A stretch of 64,000 nucleotides of DNA. Origin: Clostridiales bacterium (GTDB lineage: Bacteria; Bacillota; Clostridia; Christensenellales; CAG-138). Location: NCBI GenBank assembly GCA_004556165.1, contig SFIR01000007.1:14765-78764 (forward strand), in the 5' to 3' direction. The stretch's first letter is position 1, and each line of letters opens with the position of its first letter. Positions 19,363 through 27,316 of this stretch are shown piece by piece. Below the pieces are notes generated by a model, which was not told where the DNA came from, ran no database searches, and was given only the letters and a program-made list of their open reading frames with translations. The position numbers and the translations under genes are program-made.

Positions 19363-19770
19363 ATGGCAAAGACCGGTAAAGCTGGCAAGAAAGTTGCAAG
19401 CCGCAAGCGCCGTGAGCGCAAGAACATAGAACGTGGTCAGGTCCACATTCGTTCTTCCTTCAATAACACCCTCGTTACCGTTACCGATATGAACGGCAAC
19501 GCAATCTCTTGGGCATCCGCAGGCGGCCTCGGCTACCGCGGTTCCCGTAAGAGCACTCCCTTCGCAGCCCAGATGGCAGCAGAAGCAGCAGCAAAGGCAT
19601 CCATCGAGCATGGTATGCACTATGTTGAGGTTTATGTAAAGGGCCCCGGTGCAGGTCGTGAATCTGCAATCCGCGCGCTCCAGTCCGCAGGACTCGAAGT
19701 CAACATGATAAAGGACGTTACTCCCATCCCCCACAATGGCTGCCGTCCTCCCAAGCGTAGAAGAGTATAA
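19363..19770 (+). CDS. rpsK: Small ribosomal subunit protein S11
   Basis: A 135-residue platform protein. The motifs HIRSSFNNTLVTVTD and VKGPGAGRESAIRAL, and the end THNG-like PIPHNGCRPPKRRRV, are diagnostic. The lysine- and arginine-rich N-terminus is slightly longer than in the shortest family members. 14 bases after rpsM. Confidence 0.97.
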   Translation: MAKTGKAGKKVASRKRRERKNIERGQVHIRSSFNNTLVTVTDMNGNAISWASAGGLGYRGSRKSTPFAAQMAAEAAAKASIEHGMHYVEVYVKGPGAGRESAIRALQSAGLEVNMIKDVTPIPHNGCRPPKRRRV

Positions 19771-19785
19771 GGAGAGCAAACGATT

Positions 19786-20418
19786 ATGGCAAGATATACA
19801 GATTCCGTTTGCAGACAGTGCCGCAGGGAAGGCATGAAACTGTTTCTTAAAGGCGACCGCTGCTACAATGATGCAAAGTGCGCAGTGGTAAAGCGTCACA
19901 CTCCTCCGGGACAGCACGGTCAGGCTCGCGCCCGTAAGCTGAGCGAATACGGCACCCAGCTTCGTGAGAAGCAGAAATGCCGCCGTGCCTATGGCGTAAG
20001 CGAATCCCAGTTCCACAAGTATTACGAGACCGCCTCCAATATGAAGGGCGTTACCGGTGAAAACATGCTCTGCCTCATCGAGCGCAGGCTTGACAATGTT
20101 GTTTACCGCCTCGGCTTCGGCACCAGCCGTGCTCAGGCTCGTCAGTGGATCACCCATGGTCATATCCTCGTTGACGGTCAGAAGGTTGACATTCCCTCCT
20201 ACCTCGTAAAGGTCGGTCAGAAGATCAGCGTTCGCAGCGACAGCTATGACGTACCCGCTTTCAAGCTCGTCAGGGAGCAGGGTGCCGATAAGCCCATCGC
20301 TAAGTGGCTTGAACTGGATGCACCCAACCTCAGCGGTATCGTGGCGGCAATGCCCCAGCGTGATGACATTGATCTCACCATTGAGGAGCACCTCATTGTT
20401 GAGCTTTACTCCAAGTAA
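19786..20418 (+). CDS. rpsD: Small ribosomal subunit protein S4, zinc form
   Basis: A 210-residue 16S rRNA-binding assembly initiator. The N-terminus has CRQC followed by CYNDAKC, the zinc-binding form. The S4 RNA-binding domain has RRLDNVVYRLGF and GHILVDGQKVDIPSY. In other bacteria S4 represses the alpha operon through its leader. GGAGAG precedes the ATG. rpoA follows after 57 bases. Confidence 0.97.
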   Translation: MARYTDSVCRQCRREGMKLFLKGDRCYNDAKCAVVKRHTPPGQHGQARARKLSEYGTQLREKQKCRRAYGVSESQFHKYYETASNMKGVTGENMLCLIERRLDNVVYRLGFGTSRAQARQWITHGHILVDGQKVDIPSYLVKVGQKISVRSDSYDVPAFKLVREQGADKPIAKWLELDAPNLSGIVAAMPQRDDIDLTIEEHLIVELYSK

Positions 20419-20475
20419 TCATCACAGTTACCCTGATCTATCAGTTACTTTATTTCAAGAGAGGGGAGAGATTCG

Positions 20476-21417
20476 ATGTTGGAAATTGAAAGACCGAGAA
20501 TCGTCAGCAAGGAGCTTACAGAGAATTACGGCATGTTCGTCGTTGAGCCGCTCGAGCGCGGCTTCGGCACGACCCTTGGCAACAGCCTCCGCCGTGTGCT
20601 TCTCAGCTCATTGCCCGGAGCAGCCGCGACTTCCGTCAGGATTGACGGCGTGCTTCACGAATTCTCCACCATTCCCGGAGTTAAGGAAGATGTTACAGAG
20701 ATCGTCCTTAATATCAAGGAGCTTCGCGTAAAGATGTTTGCGGATGAGCCCGTCCATGTCAGAATAGATGCTGAGGACGAGTGCGTCATCACCGCAGGCG
20801 ATATCATTCATGATTCGGATATCGAGATAATAAATCCCGATCTGCGCATTGCTACGCTTTCCGAAGGCGCAAAGCTGAATATGGATATTACCATTGACAA
20901 GGGCCGCGGCTATGTTTCCGCAGATAAGAATAAAAAGCCCGGCATGCCAATCGGTGAAATCGCGGTTGATTCCATTTTTACACCCATCACTAAGGTCAAC
21001 TTCAAGGTTGAGGATACCCGTGTAGGTCAGGTTACTGACTACGATAAGCTCACCCTCGAAGTTTGGACCGCAGGAACCATCCGTCCCGAAGAAGCCGTCA
21101 GCAGCGCTGCAAGGATCATGTTTGAGCATCTTTCCTTGTTTACAAATCTCACCGAGGGCGCCGAGACCTTTGAAGTTGCCGGTGAAACCGAAGCCGACAA
21201 TAACAGCAAGATCTATGACATGGCGATTGAAGAACTTGATCTCTCCGTGCGTTCCTATAACTGCCTCAAGCGTGCCGGCATCAATATCGTTGCAGAATTG
21301 GTCGAGCGCGATGAGGAAGAAATGATGAAAGTACGCAATCTTGGCAGAAAGTCCCTGGAAGAGGTACAGCATAAGCTTGCCGCTCTGGGTCTGACTTTGC
21401 GCGATAGCGACGAGTAA
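20476..21417 (+). CDS. rpoA: RNA polymerase alpha subunit
   Basis: A 313-residue subunit that scaffolds RNA polymerase. The N-terminal dimerisation domain has RGFGTTLGNSLRRVLLSS. The C-terminal domain (from about residue 245) has LDLSVRSYNCLKRAGI and KVRNLGRKSLEEV, which bind UP elements and activators. Length is normal. It ends the alpha operon with rplQ. Confidence 0.97.
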   Translation: MLEIERPRIVSKELTENYGMFVVEPLERGFGTTLGNSLRRVLLSSLPGAAATSVRIDGVLHEFSTIPGVKEDVTEIVLNIKELRVKMFADEPVHVRIDAEDECVITAGDIIHDSDIEIINPDLRIATLSEGAKLNMDITIDKGRGYVSADKNKKPGMPIGEIAVDSIFTPITKVNFKVEDTRVGQVTDYDKLTLEVWTAGTIRPEEAVSSAARIMFEHLSLFTNLTEGAETFEVAGETEADNNSKIYDMAIEELDLSVRSYNCLKRAGINIVAELVERDEEEMMKVRNLGRKSLEEVQHKLAALGLTLRDSDE

Positions 21418-21467
21418 TCGCCGAGGACAGAATAGCAAGTGTCCATATTATCTTAGGAGGAAATTTT

Positions 21468-21959
21468 ATGCCTAACCGTAAGCTGAACAAGGCTACCGAC
21501 CAGCGTGATGCCATGCTTCGCAATATGGTGACCGCATTCCTTTGGAACGGAAAGCTCGTAACCACCGAGAGCCGTGCAAAGGAGGTTCGCCCCATTGCCG
21601 AGAAGCTCATCACCCTCGCCGTGTCCGAATATAAAAATACCGAAACCGTAACCAAGACCACCATCAACGACAAGCAGCAGGCTGTTGAGGTCGAGAAGGT
21701 TATAGATAAGCCCTCAAAGCTCCATGCTCGCAGGCAGATCATGGCTTACCTCTATGATCTTCCCCTCGTTCGCGAGAACAAGGAGACCGCTAAGGAATTC
21801 CGCGCACGCTGCAAGGAAACTCCCCATCCCGTCGTTGAGAAGCTCTTCCGTGAGCTCGCTCCCAAGTACGACGGCATGAACGGCGGCTATGTACGCATCT
21901 ATAAGCTCGGACCTCGCCGTGGCGACGGCGCAGAGGTCTGCATGCTGGAGCTCAAGTAA
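21468..21959 (+). CDS. rplQ: Large ribosomal subunit protein L17, long form
   Basis: A 163-residue protein, compared with about 115-130 in most bacteria. The start PNRKLNKATDQRDAMLRN and TESRAKEVRPIAEKLI are typical. Relative to short L17, about 32 residues (VSEYKNTETVTKTT and following) are inserted before KLHARRQIM, and the segment before GGYVRIYKLGPRRGD is also longer. GGAGG precedes the start. A strong terminator follows. Confidence 0.95.
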   Translation: MPNRKLNKATDQRDAMLRNMVTAFLWNGKLVTTESRAKEVRPIAEKLITLAVSEYKNTETVTKTTINDKQQAVEVEKVIDKPSKLHARRQIMAYLYDLPLVRENKETAKEFRARCKETPHPVVEKLFRELAPKYDGMNGGYVRIYKLGPRRGDGAEVCMLELK

Positions 21960-21986
21960 TCTAACCGATTCCATTACAGCATAAAA

Positions 21987-22029
21987 GGGACTGTATCAAA
22001 TGATTCATTTTGATACAGCCCTTATTTTT
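21987..22029 (+). terminator. Rho-independent terminator of the ribosomal superoperon
   Basis: GGG-A-CTGTATCAAA (21987-22000) pairs with TTTGATACAGCCC (22009-22021) with one bulged A, followed by TTATTTTTTTT. The arm GGGCTGTATC also occurs in the serS terminator. Confidence 0.9.
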
Positions 22030-22427
22030 TTGGAAAACAACTATCATGCCCGACTGTGGCAAACATTTTGAAGGAGTTGATTTTTGCACACGCTTCTTCG
22101 AATACGGATAAAGAAGAAATTAAACGGTCCTCGCTAAAAGGCGGAATAAGACAAAAACAAAAAACCCGCAGCCTTAAAAAGCCACGGGTAAATGTTGTTG
22201 GGTTTCAAGCTTGCAGTAAGACGCGCTATGCGGATAAGGCCCGGAATGCCGATTGAAACAGAGCATGGGTTCCTGCCGAAACAGGCGAAGGACTCCATGC
22301 GGAGAACAGCATTGCGAACGAAAAAATCCGCAGAGATGGATTCATGAAACCGAAGGCAGCATAATGCTGCAGGGAATTTTGGGATCACATCGGTATCGAA
22401 GGAGCTTAGAGCGGGGAGAGACAACCC
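22030..22427. other. Intergenic stretch between rplQ and blaI-like gene
   Basis: No gene I can support. Two short open frames (22056-22256 plus, 22134-22424 minus) match nothing I recognise; the minus one runs through the terminator hairpin at 22164-22189. A second, bulged hairpin is visible at about 22264-22301 (CATGG with CCATG). Confidence 0.5.
22153..22189 (-). terminator. Rho-independent terminator on the minus strand
   Basis: Read on the minus strand, ACCCGTGGC pairs with GGCTGCGGGT around a short A/T loop, and a TTTTTTGTTTTTG tail follows. It would end the transcript of the BlaI-like gene, leaving a 3' untranslated tail of about 240 bases. Confidence 0.7.
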
Positions 22428-22799
22428 TTATCTGAGCTTTGCGATAACCTTCTCGATCTCGGCGACATCGGCCTTCGTGCAGCGGCCGGCATCCTTCATA
22501 GCCCTGATGAAATCAGCGATGGAAGCACCTTCGCTGCCATCAAGAAGTCTGCCGCGGCTCTCGACGATGTAGTCGGCGCGAGTAAGACAGGGGAGATATT
22601 CAAACGAACGAACGCGCTTGCTGACGACCTTAATAAAGCCCTTCATGTGCAAACGGTTGACGAAGGTCTGAACAGTCTGATATGTCCAATCGTGACCCTG
22701 TACTGCCTGCCAAATATCGGATACGATGACAGGTTTGCCGGCGGTCCAAATAATTTCCATTATTTCAAGCTCGGCAGGGGAGACATCTTTGGTTATCAT
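22428..22799 (-). CDS. BlaI/MecI/CopY family transcriptional repressor
   Basis: A 123-residue winged-helix protein. The N-terminal domain has VSPAELEIMEIIW and TYQTVQTFVNRLHMKGFI, the recognition helix and wing of this family; the C-terminal helices (about residues 80-123) would dimerise. Family members repress beta-lactamase, penicillin-binding protein or copper genes. No BlaR1/MecR1 sensor protease, beta-lactamase or copper gene is next to it, so its target is unknown. The start at 22799 has GAGGT upstream. The upstream region has only a TACA half-site, not a clear operator palindrome. Confidence 0.85.
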   Translation of the reverse strand: MITKDVSPAELEIMEIIWTAGKPVIVSDIWQAVQGHDWTYQTVQTFVNRLHMKGFIKVVSKRVRSFEYLPCLTRADYIVESRGRLLDGSEGASIADFIRAMKDAGRCTKADVAEIEKVIAKLR

Positions 22800-23093
22800 A
22801 GTGTTTACCTCACAAGAGATTTTAGTTTGTAATCGTATTTTACTCTAAATGTGAAAAAAAAGCAAGCCCTTTTTTCGACATTTTTTATATTTTTCGGGCA
22901 GATTTTGCAAAAAGTCTAAAATGCCCCAAAAATGTCATTTTCTTAACAAATTAAAGGAATTTTTCAACGTAAAAATGTGCAAATCCACCGAAAACCATGT
23001 AATTTATTCACAAATTATGTGAAAAATTACTGCAAGCACCGGAGAAATTTACGGCATACGGAGTAATTTTTTCGAAGCGTAATGCCGAAAAAT
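22800..23093. other. AT-rich intergenic stretch between the repressor gene and sigG
   Basis: 294 bases, very rich in A and T, both neighbours on the minus strand. It presumably holds the repressor promoter and the end of the sigG transcript. An imperfect hairpin (CGGCATTACG with CGTATGCCG on the minus strand) lies just after sigG without a T-run. Confidence 0.4.
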
Positions 23094-23867
23094 TCATACA
23101 TATTTCCGCATTCTCGTGAGCGCAGATTTTTCAAGCCTTGAGACCTGAGCCTGACTGATGCCGATCTCATTGGCGACCTCCGTCTGGGTTTTGCCGCGGA
23201 AGAAGCGGAGCTTGATAATCCTCTGCTCGCGGTCACTGAGCCTGCTTAAACCATCCTCGATGGCGATATTGTCGAGCCAGCGATCGCAATTTGCGCTTTC
23301 ATCGCTTATCTGGTCGCAGATGAACACCGCATCGCCGTCATCGCGGAATACGGGCTCCTGGAGCGAAATCGGATCGGCGAGCGCATCGAGCGCGAATACT
23401 ATCTCGGAAACGGGAAGCTCCAGCGCCTTTGCAATATCCTCAAGCCGAGGCTCTGTGCCGGTCTCGTCGATAAGCTGATTGCGAACACGGAGCGCATGGT
23501 ACGCGGTATCTCGCATCGAACGGCTGACCCTGATTGCACTGTTATCCCGAAGGTAACGCCGTATCTCTCCTATAATCATCGGAACGGCGTAGGTTGAAAA
23601 CCTAACATTGTGGCTCATGTCGAAATTCTCAAGGGCTTTAATAAGCCCTATGCAGCCCACCTGAAACAGATCATCGGGAGGTTCGCCGCGGCCGGAGAAG
23701 CGCTTGATAACACTGAGAACAAGCCGGAGGTTGCCGTTCAGAAACTCGTTTCGTGCCTCTTCGTCCCCTTCCTTAACGCGTTCAAGCAGCGCCATGCTCT
23801 CCTTATAAGTAAATTTCGGGAGAGTGCTCGTGTCAACGCCGCATATCTCAACCTTATTCATAGCCAT
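23094..23867 (-). CDS. sigG: Sporulation sigma factor SigG (late forespore)
   Basis: A 257-residue sigma-70 family protein. The start NKVEICGVDTSTLPKF is the SigG-specific N-terminus, which distinguishes it from SigF. Region 2 has LFQVGCIGLIKALENFD and FSTYAVPMIIGEIRRYLRD; region 4 has LSDREQRIIKLRFFRGKTQTEVA and GISQAQVSRLEKSALTRMRK. SigG runs forespore gene expression after engulfment. In Bacillus it follows spoIIGA-sigE; neither is next to it here. GAGGTG precedes the first ATG, and a sigma-G-like promoter lies upstream. Confidence 0.95.
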   Translation of the reverse strand: MAMNKVEICGVDTSTLPKFTYKESMALLERVKEGDEEARNEFLNGNLRLVLSVIKRFSGRGEPPDDLFQVGCIGLIKALENFDMSHNVRFSTYAVPMIIGEIRRYLRDNSAIRVSRSMRDTAYHALRVRNQLIDETGTEPRLEDIAKALELPVSEIVFALDALADPISLQEPVFRDDGDAVFICDQISDESANCDRWLDNIAIEDGLSRLSDREQRIIKLRFFRGKTQTEVANEIGISQAQVSRLEKSALTRMRKYV

Positions 23868-23895
23868 AAATACACCTCGCTGATTGCTATGTACT

Positions 23896-23925
23896 AATAA
23901 TGGTCGTTTTTGAGCATTTCTATGC
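23896..23925 (-). promoter_or_regulatory. Candidate sigma-G type promoter of sigG
   Basis: On the minus strand GCATA (23925-23921), an 18-base spacer and CATTATT (23902-23896). The known Bacillus subtilis sigma-G consensus is GMATR-N18-CATWMTA, so all -35 positions and six of seven -10 positions match. It would give a transcript starting about 20 bases before the sigG start codon. Confidence 0.55.
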
Positions 23926-24018
23926 CGGGGAAAGGCAGGAAGTTTTGGCGAAAAACGGAAAAACGGAAGAATACCGCAAAATGAACCGACTTTTCCACAT
24001 CAATCGACCGATGTGGTG

Positions 24019-24046
24019 TTGAAATTCGGCGGCGATTCCGTATAAT
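24019..24046 (+). promoter_or_regulatory. Promoter of the nucleoside kinase gene
   Basis: TTGAAA at 24019-24024, 16-base spacer, TATAAT at 24041-24046; 65 bases before the ATG. Confidence 0.65.
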
Positions 24047-24111
24047 GTAAATATGGAATATGCTGAAAAGGAAAAGAATATGACGAATAAATTGCGGAAG
24101 GACGGAACGAA

Positions 24112-25776
24112 ATGAAAATAAAGATTGAAGATCGTGAATGTGAACTTAGGGAGGGGACGTCCCTCGCGGAATACATAACTGAATTGGGCCTTGACTCTGA
24201 AAATATGGAAACTAAGCCGCTTGCAGTGAAGCTGGGCGGCGAAATATTCAACCTGATGTATGCGCCGAAGCGCGAGTGTGAGCTCAGCCTTGTGACGTAC
24301 ATGTGCGAGGAGGGACGCAGGGTTTATGAACGCACTCTGCAATTCGTGCTCATCATGGCGGTACGGAAGCTCTTCCCCGAGGCAAGGGTAATAGTTCAGT
24401 ATTCGATGGGGCAGGGCGTCTATATTACGATAAAGAAGCAGCCCATGCTCTGCGATGATGATATAGAACTCATCCGCAGCGAGATGAACTCGATAGCGGA
24501 AAGGGGGCTGAGGCTCCAAAGGCACAGGTACGACATCCATGAAGCCCTGGAGTATTTCGAGCGTGACGGGCAGACCGACAAGGCAGCACTGCTCAAATGG
24601 AGAAAATTCAATTATTTTGATATGTATTCATGCCCCGAGTATTCGGATTACAAGGACTATTTCTACGGCGAGATGGCTCCGAATACGGGCTATGTAAAGG
24701 TATTTGACCTGCACCGCATTGATGATTCATTGGTCATGCTGCTGCCGGATCGCTCCGATCCGAGCAAGGCATCGAAATATGAGGACAGCCCGAAGCTGTT
24801 GGCAGTCTTCAGGGAAAGCGATAAATGGGGAAGATTCATGACCTGCGCAACGGCTGCCGAGCTGAACAGGCGCGTTGAGGACGGAAGCATAAGAGAGCTT
24901 ATCCGCGTCAATGAAGCGCTGCACGAGAAGAACTTTTCAAGGGTAGCGGATGATATTATTTCTCACGGCGCAAAGGCGATACTGATTGCAGGCCCGTCCT
25001 CATCGGGAAAAACCACATCGGCGCATAGGCTTGCAACACAGCTCCGAGCATCGGGCCTTGATCCCGTCATGCTCTCGCTCGATGACTACTATATCGACAG
25101 GGACAAGGTCGAGCGCGACGCGAACGGAAATATCGACCTTGAGCACATCAACGCGATTGATACGGAAGGCTTCGTCCGCGATTTGGATATGCTCATAAAG
25201 GGTGTCGAGGTATCAATACCGAATTTCAATTTCAAAACCGGCAAAAGCGAGATCGGAAACAATATTATCAGGCTCCGCGCAGACCAGCCGGTTATCATCG
25301 AGGGCATACACGGGCTTAACCCGAGTATAATACGGGGAATCGACCCGAGCGCCGTATACAGAATCTATGTATCCGCACTCACCACTCTCAATCTTGATGA
25401 TCACAACAGGATACACACCACCGACCTCAGGCTGCTGAGAAGGCTCGTTCGTGATTATGAAAACCGCGGAGCGAGCATGGAGCATACGCTCGGTATGTGG
25501 CCGAGCGTCAGAAGCGGCGAGGCTCGCTGGATATTCCCGTATCAGGAGAATGCGGACTGCATCATCAATACCACTCTTCACTACGAGGTTGCGGTGATGA
25601 AGAAGCATGTATATCCGCTGCTCACGGAGGTGCCGCCCGAAAGCCCGTATTACTGTCAGGCCCGTGCAATAGTAAAATTCCTTAATTACTTCGTCAGCGC
25701 GGATGTTGAGGATGAGATCCCTCCGACATCCATAATCAGGGAGTTCATCGGCGGAAACTCATTCTATAATGATTGA
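24112..25776 (+). CDS. Two-domain nucleoside kinase (TGS/ThrRS-like N-terminus plus uridine kinase domain)
   Basis: A 554-residue protein. Residues 1-65 look like a TGS-type ubiquitin-like domain (MKIKIEDRECELREGTSLAE). Residues about 65-250 resemble the second N-terminal domain of threonyl-tRNA synthetase. From residue 285 there is a P-loop kinase domain with GPSSSGKT (294-301), SLDDYYIDRD, and VIIEGIHGLNP, as in uridine kinase and phosphoribulokinase. Proteins of this layout are annotated as nucleoside kinases in clostridia. The substrate and the role of the synthetase-like half are not known to me. It is transcribed alone, divergent from sigG. Confidence 0.85.
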   Translation: MKIKIEDRECELREGTSLAEYITELGLDSENMETKPLAVKLGGEIFNLMYAPKRECELSLVTYMCEEGRRVYERTLQFVLIMAVRKLFPEARVIVQYSMGQGVYITIKKQPMLCDDDIELIRSEMNSIAERGLRLQRHRYDIHEALEYFERDGQTDKAALLKWRKFNYFDMYSCPEYSDYKDYFYGEMAPNTGYVKVFDLHRIDDSLVMLLPDRSDPSKASKYEDSPKLLAVFRESDKWGRFMTCATAAELNRRVEDGSIRELIRVNEALHEKNFSRVADDIISHGAKAILIAGPSSSGKTTSAHRLATQLRASGLDPVMLSLDDYYIDRDKVERDANGNIDLEHINAIDTEGFVRDLDMLIKGVEVSIPNFNFKTGKSEIGNNIIRLRADQPVIIEGIHGLNPSIIRGIDPSAVYRIYVSALTTLNLDDHNRIHTTDLRLLRRLVRDYENRGASMEHTLGMWPSVRSGEARWIFPYQENADCIINTTLHYEVAVMKKHVYPLLTEVPPESPYYCQARAIVKFLNYFVSADVEDEIPPTSIIREFIGGNSFYND

Positions 25777-25801
25777 AATATGCCGAAATTCATGGTATAA
25801 T
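25773..25801 (+). promoter_or_regulatory. Promoter of the DUF6273 protein gene
   Basis: TTGAAA at 25773-25778, spacer 17, TATAAT at 25796-25801, starting inside the stop region of the nucleoside kinase. Confidence 0.7.
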
Positions 25802-25862
25802 CACCCCCAATCGGGTGAACGGAGTATTCCGCCGCTGATTCGATACTAAAGGAGAAAAACAG

Positions 25863-27119
25863 ATGTACATATGCGATATATACGGCAGGGAGTTTGAAAG
25901 CGAACCCGGTTCCCGTGCGACGACCTGCCCGGAATGTATGGAAAATGCCGAGCTCAAGCAGAAAGAGGATATTTATCAGCGCGCGCTGAACCTTGAAGGC
26001 AATAAATGCTGCTATATGGCGATCCGCCAGTATGAAAAAATCCCGGGCTATAAGGACAGCGAGGAGCGCATTGCGAATTGCAGAAGGCTTGCGGAGGAAT
26101 CAGCATCGGAAACGGGCAATGTCGCAGAGCTTGCCAAGGCAAGGTCGGAAGCAAGCTTCAGAAAACGCAAAAAACGCAAAAAGATAATCACCGTTTCGCT
26201 TATTTCACTGCTCGCAATTCTGATACTCGGCACAGTCGGAACGATACTGACAATAAAGTATGTTATCCCTCCGCTGAAGTATGATATGGGCATGAAACTG
26301 CTCAATGAGGGCAAGTATGCAAGGGCATATGAGTGCCTGAAATCCGTTTCGGATTATAAGGACGCAGGGCATTTTGCCGCAGTTGCACGCACACGAGCAC
26401 TCGCTGCAGTAGGCATCACAAGCAAAGGCGCGGTTTACGGCAGATTCGAGCAGGATGACATCACCGAAAACGGTTTTGAACCGCTTCAGTGGATAGTGCT
26501 TGAAATCAAGGATAACAGGGCATTGCTGCTCAGTAAATACTGCATCAACAGTATGCCCTATCATGCGGACGGTTCCGAGGCAACTTGGGAAACGAGCGAT
26601 ATTCGCGCATGGCTGAACGGTGAATTCCTCGAAACCGCGTTCACCGATGAGGAAAGGTCGCATATAGCGAGCGTCACCGTACATACCGAGGATAACAGTA
26701 TCAAGGGGGCTGCGGGCGGCAACGATACACAGGATAGTATTTTCCTTCTCAGCTTTGAGGAAACGATGGAGTACCTCGCAGTCAACTACGATGTCGCGGT
26801 CACAAGCTATTACAGCACCGACGAAATAATCTATTCCACTCCGACCGATTATGCCAATAACCGCGGCGCGTATTTCATGACGCGCGTTACGGACGATCTC
26901 GGCATCATCAAGTCAAGAAACTCGTACACGAATGATAATGTGGAGGATTCTCTGGCAAACAACTGCTGGTATTGGCTCAGATCCCCCGGCGTGTATCAGA
27001 ATGTCGCCGCAATTGTCAGCTATTCGGGGCTTATAAGGTTCTCGGGCGGTATGGTGGATTATGCCCACGGCGGAATAAGGCCCGCTATGTGGGTAAACCT
27101 CGAGGACGGAGAGAATTAA
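25863..27119 (+). CDS. Membrane protein with zinc-ribbon-like N-terminus and DUF6273 domain
   Basis: A 418-residue protein. The N-terminus has three cysteines (MYICDIYG, TCPEC) suggesting a degenerate zinc ribbon. A basic stretch RKRKKRKK precedes one membrane segment at about residues 108-131. Next come short helical repeats containing YKDAGHFA, like the motif YKDSEERI before the membrane segment. From about residue 195 there is a DUF6273 domain: LQWIVLEIKDNRALLLSKY, TWETSDIRAWLNGEFL and CWYWLRSPG. The DUF6273 part probably faces outwards. Function unknown. The YKDA/YKDS-type repeats flank the membrane on both sides. It has its own promoter and terminator. Confidence 0.8.
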   Translation: MYICDIYGREFESEPGSRATTCPECMENAELKQKEDIYQRALNLEGNKCCYMAIRQYEKIPGYKDSEERIANCRRLAEESASETGNVAELAKARSEASFRKRKKRKKIITVSLISLLAILILGTVGTILTIKYVIPPLKYDMGMKLLNEGKYARAYECLKSVSDYKDAGHFAAVARTRALAAVGITSKGAVYGRFEQDDITENGFEPLQWIVLEIKDNRALLLSKYCINSMPYHADGSEATWETSDIRAWLNGEFLETAFTDEERSHIASVTVHTEDNSIKGAAGGNDTQDSIFLLSFEETMEYLAVNYDVAVTSYYSTDEIIYSTPTDYANNRGAYFMTRVTDDLGIIKSRNSYTNDNVEDSLANNCWYWLRSPGVYQNVAAIVSYSGLIRFSGGMVDYAHGGIRPAMWVNLEDGEN

Positions 27120-27133
27120 CGAACATTGATATA

Positions 27134-27162
27134 AAGAGCTGCTTTCACGGCAGCTCTTTTTT
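27134..27162 (+). terminator. Rho-independent terminator after the DUF6273 gene
   Basis: AAGAGCTGC (27134-27142) pairs with GCAGCTCTT (27150-27158), loop of seven, followed by a T-run to 27162. Confidence 0.9.
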
Positions 27163-27237
27163 GCGTGAAAAAACGACGGTTTTCACGGTATTCCGCATGT
27201 TATACGGCAGTTTCTTCTTATATAAATAAAACAATGC

Positions 27238-27266
27238 TTGTAAAATAATTGAAATTGTGGTATAAT
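27238..27266 (+). promoter_or_regulatory. Promoter of recF-gyrB-gyrA
   Basis: TTGTAA at 27238-27243, 17-base spacer, TATAAT at 27261-27266; about 50 bases before recF. Confidence 0.7.
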
Positions 27267-27316
27267 AATTTTATATCCGTGCGCAGCATTCCGACTTAAC
27301 GGAAAGGAGAAACAGG

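Noticed and set aside
22056..22424. Two small open frames (plus 22056-22256, minus 22134-22424)
   Set aside because: No ribosome binding site that fits, no family, and the minus frame reads through a terminator hairpin.
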